Assembly (NCBI GenBank): GCA_902798745.1
Contig: CADBXM010000002.1
Coordinates: 62,001-126,000 of the forward strand
DNA length: 64,000 bases
Source: an uncultured Eubacteriales bacterium
GTDB lineage: Bacteria; Bacillota; Clostridia; Peptostreptococcales; Anaerovoracaceae
Direction of reading: 5' to 3'
The notes beneath the pieces were generated by a model. That model had not been told where the DNA came from. It made no database searches and saw only the letters and a program-made list of their open reading frames with translations. This document shows, piece after piece, positions 1 through 9,722 of this stretch (positions within the stretch are counted from its first letter, which is position 1; every line of letters begins with the position of its first letter). The position numbers and the translations under genes were made by a program.

Positions 1-898
<898 letters not shown>

Positions 899-902
<4 letters not shown>

Positions 903-1654
903 CCGAGAAATTCCTCTCTGCATCTTGCATATGCTTCATACGGTCTTTCGGCTGCTGTCACAGGGCGTCCTACTACTATATAGTCAGATCCCGCTTCTCT
1001 TGCTTCAGCAGGGCTCATGATCCTTTTCTGATCATCTGCCGCATTGTCCTTGAATCTGATTCCCGGGGTGACTGTTATGAAGTCATCTCCACAGGCAGCG
1101 TGGATCTCTGCCGCCTCAAACGCCGAACAGACCACTCCGTCAAGACCGGCTTTTCTGGCGTTGAGCGCATACTGTTTGACCACCTCGTCCATAGGCTTAT
1201 CTATGAGAAGCTGGTCATGCAGCATATCATCATCCGTAGAAGTAAGCTGTGTCACGGCAATGAGTTTTGGCTTGTCAGCATATCTGGCAGCTCCGAGCAT
1301 CAAGCCCTCCTTCGCAGCCTTCATCATTTCAAATCCTCCGGCTGCATGCACGTTGACCATATCCACTCCGTACTCTCCGAGCACGATCATGGCTTTCTTC
1401 ACTGTGTTTGGAATATCGTGAAGTTTCAGATCAAGAAAGACTTTATGGCCTCTTGCCTTGAGCGTTTTGATGATCGAAGGGCCTTCTGCATAGTACAGCT
1501 CCATGCCTATCTTTATAAACGGTCTGGCCGCTCCGCTGAATTCGTCGCAGCGCACTACCTCACTTCTTATCCTTGTCAGCTTGTCAAGAAGCTTGATAGT
1601 CTCATCAGCATTCTTGAAATCACAAGCGATTATAATGTCTCTGTCGTTTGTCAT
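899..1654 (-). CDS. pyrF: Orotidine 5'-phosphate decarboxylase
   Basis: PyrF decarboxylates OMP to UMP. The 251-residue protein has the catalytic stretch DLKLHDIPNT (Lys and Asp of the OMPDC active-site array) and a C-terminal VVGRPVTAA loop that would grip the phosphate. N-terminal IIIACDF supplies the first barrel strand. Its stop overlaps the pyrE ATG, and it starts 16 bases after the pyrD stop. Length and motifs fit the longer (about 250-300 residue) type of PyrF rather than the E. coli type. Confidence 0.95.
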
Positions 1655-1670
1655 AATGCACCTCTCAATG

Positions 1671-2621
1671 TCACTCCCTTAAAGTGCTTATTCCGTATCC
1701 GGCCATTACCTCCGGTAGTGCTTTTATTATATCACGTGACGCATACGGATTCACCAGATTGGCGGCTCCTATCTCGACCGCTGTCGCCCCGGCCATCATC
1801 ATTTCGAGCACGTCTTCAGCGCTGCTGATCCCGCCCATTCCTATGACCGGTATTTCCACAGCGTTCGCGACCTGATATACCATGCGAAGGGCCACAGGAA
1901 GCACCGCCGGCCCCGAAAGCCCTCCGGTAACATTGGCAAGTATCGGCTTCCTTGTCTTAAGATCGAACCTCATGCCCATGAGCGTGTTGATGAGGCTGAC
2001 TCCGTCGGCGCCTTCTGCCTCACAGCTCTTTGCTATACTCACTATATCCGTAACATTTGGAGAGAGCTTTATTATGATCGGCTTATCTGTCACTTTGCGA
2101 ACAGCCTTCACCACTTCTCCCGCCATGGCAGGGTCCGTGCCAAAGCTCATGCCGCCCCCGTGTACATTCGGGCAGCTGATATTTATTTCAAACCATCCTA
2201 TCATGTCGGATGATCCCGACTCTGAAAGACGGCGGGTAACTTCCGCGTATTCCTCTATGGAAAAGCCGCTGACGTTAGCCATGACAGGCTTATTGAATAC
2301 TTTTCTGAGTTTTGGGAGCTCGTCTGTTATAACAGCATCGACTCCGGGGTTCTGAAGCCCCACGGAATTGAGCATCCCGGAAGGACACTCTGCGATCCTC
2401 GGTGTATCGTTTCCGAATCTCGGCTCAAGCGTAGTGCCCTTGAACGAAAAAGTTCCCAGGCAATTGATATCGTAGAGTTCGGCAAACTCATAGCCGTAAC
2501 CGAAGGTGCCTGATGCCGGGATCACGGGATTATCCAGAGTGATGCCACAGAGCTCCACTTTTGTGTCCGGGATCTCTGTTCCTATATCGATTATTCTTAT
2601 ATCCTTATCCATATCAGTCAT
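1671..2621 (-). CDS. pyrD: Dihydroorotate dehydrogenase, catalytic subunit (class 1B)
   Basis: This FMN-dependent barrel of 316 residues oxidises dihydroorotate to orotate. NISCPNVHGG carries the conserved active-site region with the catalytic cysteine, SLINTL and VIGMGGISSAEDVLEM form the C-terminal FMN-phosphate site. It lies directly downstream of pyrK (stop 5 bases before this ATG), so it should form the class 1B heterotetramer that passes electrons to NAD+ through PyrK. The pyrK partner separates it from fumarate-dependent class 1A enzymes. Confidence 0.94.
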   Translation of the reverse strand: MTDMDKDIRIIDIGTEIPDTKVELCGITLDNPVIPASGTFGYGYEFAELYDINCLGTFSFKGTTLEPRFGNDTPRIAECPSGMLNSVGLQNPGVDAVITDELPKLRKVFNKPVMANVSGFSIEEYAEVTRRLSESGSSDMIGWFEINISCPNVHGGGMSFGTDPAMAGEVVKAVRKVTDKPIIIKLSPNVTDIVSIAKSCEAEGADGVSLINTLMGMRFDLKTRKPILANVTGGLSGPAVLPVALRMVYQVANAVEIPVIGMGGISSAEDVLEMMMAGATAVEIGAANLVNPYASRDIIKALPEVMAGYGISTLRE

Positions 2622-2626
2622 TCACA

Positions 2627-3406
2627 TCACCAGAGCAATTCCTCTGTCCGTAAGACGGGGCCGTCCTTGCATATCCTTTTATATCCTGTAACTGTTTTAC
2701 AGCTGCATCCCATGCACGCGCCGAACCCACAGCCCATGCGCTCCTCAAAGCTCATCTGTCCGCGTATCCCGGCCTCCTTGTATACTTTTCCGTATACGGC
2801 TTTAAGCATTGGCCCCGGGCCGCAAGTGTAGAAATGCGTAAAACCCGCCCCTCTTTCGAGAAGCTCAGCGAAGGCATCCGTGACGAAACCTCTGGTTCCG
2901 AAACTCCCGTCTGCAGTCGCTAAAACCACCTCGCATCCGAGCGCTTTGAATTCATCCACGTAATACATCTCTTCAGCTGTATTGAAACCCAGGATCACCG
3001 TAACGGACTTTACATTTGCCGTCTGTAGCAACTTTTTTGCCGCAAGATAAAGCGGCGGGATGCCGACTCCGCCTCCAATAAGAAGCGGACGCTCCCCCGC
3101 GTCATTAAGATCATATCCGTTTCCCAGACCCGTAAGCACATCCAATTCGGCGCCCGGAGCAAGGCGCGTCATCTCTTCAGTTCCTTGCCCGAGCACTTTA
3201 TAAATGATCGTTACAGCGCCGGCCGGATCATCGCAGCCTTCGACATCGCAGACGCTGATCGGGCGGCGCAGGAAGTGCTCGTCCAGCCTTATATCTATGA
3301 ACTGGCCGGGCGCCGTTACCGCCGATACATCCCCTTTGAGTTTCATCCGCCATGTACTCGGTGTCAGCTGCGTATTTTCTGTTATTGTATATAGACTTTG
3401 TTTCAT
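2627..3406 (-). CDS. pyrK: Dihydroorotate dehydrogenase, electron-transfer subunit
   Basis: PyrK binds FAD and a [2Fe-2S] cluster and carries electrons from PyrD to NAD+. The 259-residue protein begins with a ferredoxin-reductase FAD domain (RRPISVCD at about residues 47-54), then an NAD-binding domain (LLIGGGVGIPPLYLAAK). The C-terminal GCGFGACMGCSCKT plus a later ICKDGPVL gives the four cysteines that hold the cluster. It sits between carB and pyrD in the operon, with the short spacing typical of coupled genes. Confidence 0.94.
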   Translation of the reverse strand: MKQSLYTITENTQLTPSTWRMKLKGDVSAVTAPGQFIDIRLDEHFLRRPISVCDVEGCDDPAGAVTIIYKVLGQGTEEMTRLAPGAELDVLTGLGNGYDLNDAGERPLLIGGGVGIPPLYLAAKKLLQTANVKSVTVILGFNTAEEMYYVDEFKALGCEVVLATADGSFGTRGFVTDAFAELLERGAGFTHFYTCGPGPMLKAVYGKVYKEAGIRGQMSFEERMGCGFGACMGCSCKTVTGYKRICKDGPVLRTEELLW

Positions 3407-3438
3407 TTTTCTCCGCTAAGGAACTCTATGATCGATTC

Positions 3439-6400
3439 TTATGCGTCGATAGTCGAGATCGTCTGTGTAGTCTCTTCAAGTACATCGAGCAGTACTCTGA
3501 CTGTATCGAGCGATGTGAAGAGCGTCGCGTTGTTCTCGCTCGCGCACTGTCTTATCAGCGCTCCGTCGTTGGCCTGAACGTGATCGCCCACCTTACGCGT
3601 GTTGATGATGTAAGCGATGTGGCCGTTTCTGATAGCCTCAAGTATTTCATCGGAGCCTTCGCTGATCTTCTTCATTTCGCGAGTACGGATACCGTTCTCC
3701 TTAAGGAACTTAGCCGTTCCCGGAGTAGCCTCTATATTGAATCCGAGATTATAGAATCTGCGGATCAGAGGCAGCGCTTCAGCCTTGTCATCGCCCGCGA
3801 GTGTCGCGAACACTGTGCCGTAGTTACGAAGTTTAGTGCCCGAGGCGGTGAGTGCTTTGTAAAGCGCACGGTTGAGTTTGTCATCATATCCTATCGCTTC
3901 GCCTGTCGACTTCATCTCAGGCGAAAGATATGTGTCGAGTCCTTTGATCTTGTTGAAGCTGAACACAGGCACTTTGACGTAGAATCTCTTCTTCTCTTCC
4001 GGATAGAGGTCGAACAGACCTTGTTCTTTCAAAGTTTTTCCGAGGATAACTTCAGTTGCAATGTCGGCAAGACTGTAGCCCGTCGCCTTTGAGAGGAACG
4101 GAACTGTCCTCGATGATCTCGGATTGACTTCGATGATATATACATCATCCTTGTCATCCACTATGAATTGAATGTTATAAAGGCCCACGATACCGATGCC
4201 CGTGCCGAGCTTTTTCGCGTACTGCAGTATCTTGCCTTTGACCACATTGCTTATCGAGAATGTCGGATATACTGAGATAGAGTCGCCGGAGTGGATACCA
4301 GTCCTCTCGACCAACTCCATGATGCCCGGAACGAACACATCTCTACCGTCGCATATCGCGTCGATCTCGACTTCCTTTCCGAGAATATACTTATCTACCA
4401 GTACAGGCTTGTCCTCATCGATCTCTACCGCTGTCTTAAGATAGTGTCTAAGCTGATCCTCATCGCCGACTATCTGCATCGCGCGTCCTCCGAGTACGAA
4501 TGAAGGCCTGACAAGTACCGGATATCCGATCTCTGCCGCTGCTTTCACGCCTTCCTCGATCTTTGTAACAGCACGACCCTTTGGCTGAGGGATATCGAGC
4601 TCTTCGAGCACCTTTTCAAAGCGGTCTCTGTTCTCCGCTCTGTCAATGGCCTCGCAGTCTGTTCCGATCAGCTTGACGCCTCTGTCTCTGAGAGGTTCGG
4701 CCAGGTTGATCGCGGTCTGCCCGCCGAGTGTGGCAATCACGCCCTCCGGCTGCTCAAAATCGATGATAGCCATTACATCCTCAACTGTCAGCGGCTCGAA
4801 GTACAGCTTATCAGCTGTGGTGTAGTCGGTCGATACAGTCTCCGGGTTGTTGTTTATGATGATAGCCTCGTAGCCGGCGCGCTTGATAGTCTGTACCGCG
4901 TGAACTGTAGAATAGTCAAATTCCACGCCCTGGCCTATTCTGATAGGGCCCGCGCCAAGCACGATTATCTTTTTCTTGTCCGTCAGCCTTGACTGGTTTT
5001 CTCCCGTATATGACGAATAAAGGTATGCGATATACTTTCCTGTATGCAGCGTATCCACCATCCTGAATATAGGAGTTATGCCCGCTTTCTTTCTCTTGTT
5101 GTATACCTCTTCCTCCGAAAGATTCCAGATCTTGGCGATCTCCTTGTCCGAGAATCCGAGTATCTTTGCCGCCTTGAGAGTCTTTACGTCGTTGACTCTT
5201 TCCTTCAGAGCCTTCTCCATGTCGACGATCTCCTTGAACGCCTCGAGGAATAATTCAGTGATCATTGTCACTTTATGGATCTCATCAATGCTGATGCCTC
5301 TCCTCAGGAGCTCGGCGATAGCGTACATGTTGTCGTCTCTGAATTCCGAGATGTATTCCATAAGCTTGTTGCGGCTCATCCCGTCAAACTTCGCCAGATG
5401 GAGATGGCATACACCTGTCTCGAGAGATCTGATGGATTTGAGGAAACTCTCGGTGAGTGTCGCGCCTATGCCCATTACCTCTCCGGTCGCTTTCATCTGA
5501 GTGCCGAGTACGTTTGTGGCATCCGCGAATTTGTCGAACGGGAATCTCGGGAACTTCGCTACTATGTAGTCAAGTGAAGGCTCTGTCGATGCCAGACCGC
5601 CTGCAACTTCGATCTCATCCAGAGTCATACCAAGCGCGATCTTGGCTGTGACTCTGGCGATCGGATATCCCGATGCCTTCGAAGCCAGTGCTGATGACCT
5701 CGAGACTCTAGGGTTTACTTCTATAAGGTAGTATTCGCTCGTCTCAGGATGAAGTGCGAACTGCACGTTGCAGCCTCCCTCTATCTTGAGTTCGCGGATG
5801 ATCTTGATAGCTGAATCATTGAGCATCTTGAGATCGTGATCGTTGAGCGAAAGTATAGGCGCAACGACTATGGAGTCACCTGTATGGACTCCTACAGGGT
5901 CGACGTTTTCCATGCCGCAGATAGTGATGGCATTATCAGTGCCGTCACGCATTACTTCAAACTCGATCTCCTTGTATCCCTTTACTGATTTTTCAACAAG
6001 CACCTGATGCACAGGCGAAAGGCTGAATGCTTTGATACCAATGTCTTCAAGCTCTTCTTCGTTATTCGCAAAACCGCCTCCTGTGCCGCCGAGCGTGAAC
6101 GCCGGGCGAAGCACTACAGGATAACCGATATCCAGCGCGGCCTTTTTTGCTTCTTCCATGTTATATGTGATCTCGCTCGGGATAACAGGCTCTCCGATCG
6201 ATTCACACATCTCTTTGAACAATTCCCTGTCCTCTGCTCTCTCGATAGAATCAGCAGGAGTTCCCAGTAGCTTTACGCGGCACTCCTCAAGCACGCCTTT
6301 CTTGTCAAGCTGCATGGCGAGGTTTAGTCCTGTCTGCCCGCCGATACCCGGCACGATTGCATCCGGTCTTTCATATCTTAAAATCTTCGCTATATATTCG

Positions 6401-6612
6401 AGCGTGAGCGGCTCCATATACACCTTGTCAGCGATCGTTGTGTCTGTCATGATCGTTGCCGGGTTGGAGTTACACAGAATTACCTCGTAACCCTCTTCCT
6501 TCAGAGCAAGGCAGGCCTGTGTGCCCGCATAGTCAAACTCAGCAGCCTGACCGATAACGATCGGTCCCGATCCGATAATCAGTACTTTCTTTACATCTGT
6601 TCTCTTCGCCAT
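3439..6612 (-). CDS. carB: Carbamoyl-phosphate synthase, large (synthetase) chain
   Basis: CarB makes carbamoyl phosphate from bicarbonate, ammonia and two ATP. The 1057-residue length is the normal full size. Two homologous halves are visible: VLIIGSGPIVIGQAAEFDYA at residues 10-29 and VLGAGPIRIGQGVEFDYS near residue 560, each followed by an ATP-grasp domain (TLGGTGGGFA; VLGGRAMQIV). The C-terminus is the MGS-like allosteric domain that usually senses UMP or IMP and ornithine. It lies 66 bases after pyrC. No carA, the glutaminase subunit that normally precedes carB, is present here or elsewhere in the window. Confidence 0.97.
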   Translation of the reverse strand: MAKRTDVKKVLIIGSGPIVIGQAAEFDYAGTQACLALKEEGYEVILCNSNPATIMTDTTIADKVYMEPLTLEYIAKILRYERPDAIVPGIGGQTGLNLAMQLDKKGVLEECRVKLLGTPADSIERAEDRELFKEMCESIGEPVIPSEITYNMEEAKKAALDIGYPVVLRPAFTLGGTGGGFANNEEELEDIGIKAFSLSPVHQVLVEKSVKGYKEIEFEVMRDGTDNAITICGMENVDPVGVHTGDSIVVAPILSLNDHDLKMLNDSAIKIIRELKIEGGCNVQFALHPETSEYYLIEVNPRVSRSSALASKASGYPIARVTAKIALGMTLDEIEVAGGLASTEPSLDYIVAKFPRFPFDKFADATNVLGTQMKATGEVMGIGATLTESFLKSIRSLETGVCHLHLAKFDGMSRNKLMEYISEFRDDNMYAIAELLRRGISIDEIHKVTMITELFLEAFKEIVDMEKALKERVNDVKTLKAAKILGFSDKEIAKIWNLSEEEVYNKRKKAGITPIFRMVDTLHTGKYIAYLYSSYTGENQSRLTDKKKIIVLGAGPIRIGQGVEFDYSTVHAVQTIKRAGYEAIIINNNPETVSTDYTTADKLYFEPLTVEDVMAIIDFEQPEGVIATLGGQTAINLAEPLRDRGVKLIGTDCEAIDRAENRDRFEKVLEELDIPQPKGRAVTKIEEGVKAAAEIGYPVLVRPSFVLGGRAMQIVGDEDQLRHYLKTAVEIDEDKPVLVDKYILGKEVEIDAICDGRDVFVPGIMELVERTGIHSGDSISVYPTFSISNVVKGKILQYAKKLGTGIGIVGLYNIQFIVDDKDDVYIIEVNPRSSRTVPFLSKATGYSLADIATEVILGKTLKEQGLFDLYPEEKKRFYVKVPVFSFNKIKGLDTYLSPEMKSTGEAIGYDDKLNRALYKALTASGTKLRNYGTVFATLAGDDKAEALPLIRRFYNLGFNIEATPGTAKFLKENGIRTREMKKISEGSDEILEAIRNGHIAYIINTRKVGDHVQANDGALIRQCASENNATLFTSLDTVRVLLDVLEETTQTISTIDA

Positions 6613-6678
6613 TTCAGCCTCCGTGATTCTCTATATCTTTGATACACCGTATCCCCGTATCGGTGTTGTTTCACATGA

Positions 6679-7881
6679 TCATAAACCCTGCGACGCGCTA
6701 TAAGCTATTCTGCCATCCACTACAGTGAGGCAGCATCTCCCCATCACATGCCAGCCGTCAAAAGGTGTGGCCTTTCCCATGGAGAGAAGTTCATTCTCAT
6801 TTATTGTCCATTCCTCTGTGAGATCCCATACAGACCAGTCATTGCCGAGCGGTATACCGAAGCGCCTGCGCGGATTATATACGAGCAGTTCCTCTAATCT
6901 GTCCATGCTGATGATACCCGGCATCACAAGATATGTATAAGCAAGAGGAAAAGCCGTCTCTATGCCGACTATTCCGAAAGCAGACTTTTCAAGTCCGCGG
7001 GATTTCTCTTCTGCGGAATGAGGCGCGTGATCTGTCGCCAAGCAGTCGATAGTGCCGTCTGTGATCCCTTCCAAAAGAGCTTCTCTATCCGAAGCATCTC
7101 TCAGCGGCGGATTCATCTTCCACTTGCCGTCTTCCTGAAGCATGCTGTCATCGAGCAGCAGATAATGCGGCGCAGTCTCGCACGTCACATCAACTCCGCT
7201 CTTCTTTGCATCCCTTATGATGCTGACACTTTCCTTTGTCGAGATATGGCAGACATGGTAAGCGCATCCTGTCTCATCTGCCAGCTTCAGATCGCGCTCT
7301 ATCTGCCGCCATTCGGACTCAGAGCAAATACCCCTGTGACCGTGCGTTGCCGCATACTTTCCGTCATGTATGTATCCGCCCTTAAGCAGGCTGTTCACCT
7401 CGCAGTGTGCGGTTATTATCTTGCCCAGCGACTTTGCAGTAAGCATAGCTTCTCTCATCATGTCATCCGACTGGACTCCATGCCCGTCATCGCTGAACGC
7501 GATACAATTATCAGCCATGCCTTCAAGATCAGCAAGTTTCTCTCCCTTCTGCCCGACCGTGATAGCCGCATAAGGATAAACGTTTATGCAGGCGTCCCTG
7601 TCGATGATGTCCTGCTGTTCCTTAAGATGCTCTATCGAGTCGGATACAGGATCGAGATTCGGCATCGTGCATACAGCGGTGTATCCGCCATGCGCTGCTG
7701 CCATTGAGCCGGTGGCTATAGTCTCTTTATAAGAAAAACCCGGTTCCCTGAAGTGCACATGCACGTCACAAAAACCGGGAAGAATAGTATTTGTAGAAGA
7801 GAGCGCCACACCGGCCTCTCTCAGAAGCCTGGTATCTATTGTCGGGCTGAATTTCAGTTCATTACCGATATTACGTTCCAT
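6679..7881 (-). CDS. pyrC: Dihydroorotase
   Basis: PyrC cyclises carbamoyl aspartate to dihydroorotate. The 400-residue amidohydrolase has the metal-binding GFCDVHVHFREPG motif, ITAHCE and HVCHIS histidines, and the catalytic CLATDHAPH near residue 300. This is the type I dihydroorotase layout with a carbamylated lysine. The frame is open 13 codons upstream of the chosen ATG, but GGAGGGG lies a few bases before the ATG at 7881. It appears to be the first pyr gene of the operon, following thiN by 55 bases. I saw no PyrR-type attenuator in that gap. Confidence 0.94.
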   Translation of the reverse strand: MERNIGNELKFSPTIDTRLLREAGVALSSTNTILPGFCDVHVHFREPGFSYKETIATGSMAAAHGGYTAVCTMPNLDPVSDSIEHLKEQQDIIDRDACINVYPYAAITVGQKGEKLADLEGMADNCIAFSDDGHGVQSDDMMREAMLTAKSLGKIITAHCEVNSLLKGGYIHDGKYAATHGHRGICSESEWRQIERDLKLADETGCAYHVCHISTKESVSIIRDAKKSGVDVTCETAPHYLLLDDSMLQEDGKWKMNPPLRDASDREALLEGITDGTIDCLATDHAPHSAEEKSRGLEKSAFGIVGIETAFPLAYTYLVMPGIISMDRLEELLVYNPRRRFGIPLGNDWSVWDLTEEWTINENELLSMGKATPFDGWHVMGRCCLTVVDGRIAYSASQGL

Positions 7882-7936
7882 CGTCCCCTCCGTCAATTTC
7901 AAATCGATATAGAGTAACACGAATCAGGCGCTATTG

Positions 7937-8632
7937 TCAATGCTTGCCATGCCTCTCGGCAGCACCCGGCACGATCTTTATCAGGAGCAATTTTCCACTT
8001 TTCACCTCTATCTCGGCTGTCTGATCAGGCAGCGCCTCGTTGCTGGTCGCGTACTGATACCCCGGCTCTATCCTGCCGTCTTCAAGCGGGAATTTCGCGT
8101 TTAAGATAGTTACTCCACTCGCTTCTCCTTCTAAGGCTATGAGTGAAAAATACGGGTACTCATACGGCACTTCCGCTGCCCCGGAAACAGCTCTGCCATC
8201 CTCAGTAACGCGGTTCGCGATAAGCTCTATCTCAGAGTAATCATCCACTATCACTCCATGGCATCCGCCCTCTTCAAGGAGTGAGAGCGCATAAACATTC
8301 ACAAGCGTATGATCCAGTCTGGCGCCTATGACGCCGAGCAACAGAAACTCCCTGAAGCCCCTGCGCATACCTTCGCGCGCGGCAAATACAGTATCGGTAT
8401 CATCTTTGGCTACAGGCAGCGTGATAGTTTCAACCTCGGAATGCGGATCATCGTAAGAATCGAAATCACCCACAATAAGAGATGGCACCGCTCCCAGTGC
8501 TTCCATGTGCCTCAGGCCACTGTCGCAATAAATGATATAGTCATCATCTCTGAGATAGTTCCTGACACGTGAGTAATCAGCAATATCCGCGCCGCCGACT
8601 ATCACACATCTCGTATTGCATTCTGCTTTCAT
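7937..8632 (-). CDS. thiN: Thiamine pyrophosphokinase
   Basis: The enzyme converts thiamine to thiamine diphosphate using ATP. The 231-residue protein has CVIVGGADI at the N-terminus, LIVGDFDSYDD (metal and ATP site) and KDDTDTVFAA, then GVIGARLDHTLVN, all typical of the family, with a C-terminal thiamine-binding beta domain. A frame extension upstream uses a TTG; I chose the ATG at 8632, preceded by GGAGAAAGA. It lies between hslO and pyrC on the same strand. Its product would charge ThDP enzymes such as the IorAB pair in this window, but that link is only general. Confidence 0.9.
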   Translation of the reverse strand: MKAECNTRCVIVGGADIADYSRVRNYLRDDDYIIYCDSGLRHMEALGAVPSLIVGDFDSYDDPHSEVETITLPVAKDDTDTVFAAREGMRRGFREFLLLGVIGARLDHTLVNVYALSLLEEGGCHGVIVDDYSEIELIANRVTEDGRAVSGAAEVPYEYPYFSLIALEGEASGVTILNAKFPLEDGRIEPGYQYATSNEALPDQTAEIEVKSGKLLLIKIVPGAAERHGKH

Positions 8633-8670
8633 CTGCTTTCTTTCTCCGATTTTTTTCCGCAATTCTTTTT

Positions 8671-9561
8671 TCAGGCGTCTTTATTCCCCCGGCTTTCAAG
8701 CATTTCTTCAAGCTCGTCGACCCGGAACTTATACGCGGAATTGCAGAAGTAACATTTTACTTCTATTTCTTCTCCATCATTGATGATCTCTTCAAGATCT
8801 TCTCTGCTTATGGTTGCAAGAGCTCCGGCGACCCTCTCTTTGCTGCAGTCGCAGTGGAACCGCACAGGCAGTTTCTCATTGATCCTAAGATCGATATCGC
8901 CGAGATAATACTCCAGTATATCCTCAGGGCTCATTCCATTATCCATCATAGTTGTGACAGGGTCGGCTCCATCCAGCTTTGCTTCGACCGCCGCAATAGT
9001 CTCATCGGTAACATCAGGCATCATCTGTATAATGAATCCCCCTGCATGTTTTACAGAACTGTCTGTATCGACCATCACCCCAAGCCCTACCGCAGATGGA
9101 GTTTGTTCAGAAACCGTGAAATAGTATGCAAGATCATCCCCGATCTCTCCGGTCTGGATCTCAACTTGGCCGTTATACGGTTCCTTCAATCCAAGATCCA
9201 TTATGACAGTAAGGGTCCCCTTGCCTATGGCCCCGCCTACATCAAGCTTGCCCGCTCTTTTAAGCGGTATATCAACTGATGGTTCGGCAGGAAATCCTTT
9301 CACATTGCCATGGCTATCTGCTGTCACGGTCAGTTGAGCTATTGGGCCATCACCCTTCATCAGCAGGGTCAGTTTGTCGCGATTGCCTTTCATCATCGAT
9401 CCCATCATAGCTCCGGCGCTAAGCAATCTGCCAAGCGCAGCCGTCACGACAGGAAATGTATGGTGTATCTCACGCGCCTCTGCCGTAAGATCTGTCGATC
9501 TTATCGCGAACGCTCTTACGGTTTCCCCGGCAGCAGTCGCTCTTATAATATAGTCTTTCAT
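8671..9561 (-). CDS. hslO: Hsp33 redox-regulated chaperone
   Basis: Hsp33 is a cytosolic holdase switched on when oxidative stress releases zinc from its cysteines. The 296-residue protein has the N-terminal Hsp33 fold (LLSAGAMMGSMMKG; GKGTLTVIMDLG) and a C-terminal zinc site with CDC at about residues 238-240 and CYFC near 271-274, the full four-cysteine switch. It is the first gene of the minus-strand run into thiN and the pyr operon. No strong ribosome site precedes the ATG; GAGGGAT lies about 9 bases upstream. Confidence 0.93.
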   Translation of the reverse strand: MKDYIIRATAAGETVRAFAIRSTDLTAEAREIHHTFPVVTAALGRLLSAGAMMGSMMKGNRDKLTLLMKGDGPIAQLTVTADSHGNVKGFPAEPSVDIPLKRAGKLDVGGAIGKGTLTVIMDLGLKEPYNGQVEIQTGEIGDDLAYYFTVSEQTPSAVGLGVMVDTDSSVKHAGGFIIQMMPDVTDETIAAVEAKLDGADPVTTMMDNGMSPEDILEYYLGDIDLRINEKLPVRFHCDCSKERVAGALATISREDLEEIINDGEEIEVKCYFCNSAYKFRVDELEEMLESRGNKDA

Positions 9562-9643
9562 CTATGTTTTATCCCTCATCCTTTTCACATCTTACATACT
9601 AAAACCATTTTACTAAATCGTCATCACATTGACCAGCAGCCAT

Positions 9644-9679
9644 AAAAAAACTCCGGATGCAGACAGGAGCATCCGGAGT
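9644..9679 (-). terminator. Rho-independent terminator of the APC permease gene
   Basis: A 10-bp perfect stem (CTCCGGATGC at 9651-9660 pairing with 9669-9678) with an 8-base loop. Read on the minus strand it is followed by seven T residues. It lies 44 bases past the permease stop. Confidence 0.9.
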
Positions 9680-9722
9680 TGTATATCTGATCAAATCAGA
9701 TTCAAAGTGCTATCGAAGATAA

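Noticed and set aside
3352..4092. 246-residue open frame opposite pyrK and carB
   Set aside because: It spans the junction of two recognised genes on the other strand and has no supporting signal.
7882..7936. Possible PyrR attenuator before pyrC
   Set aside because: The gap is only 55 bases and shows no terminator/antiterminator pair or PyrR-binding loop.
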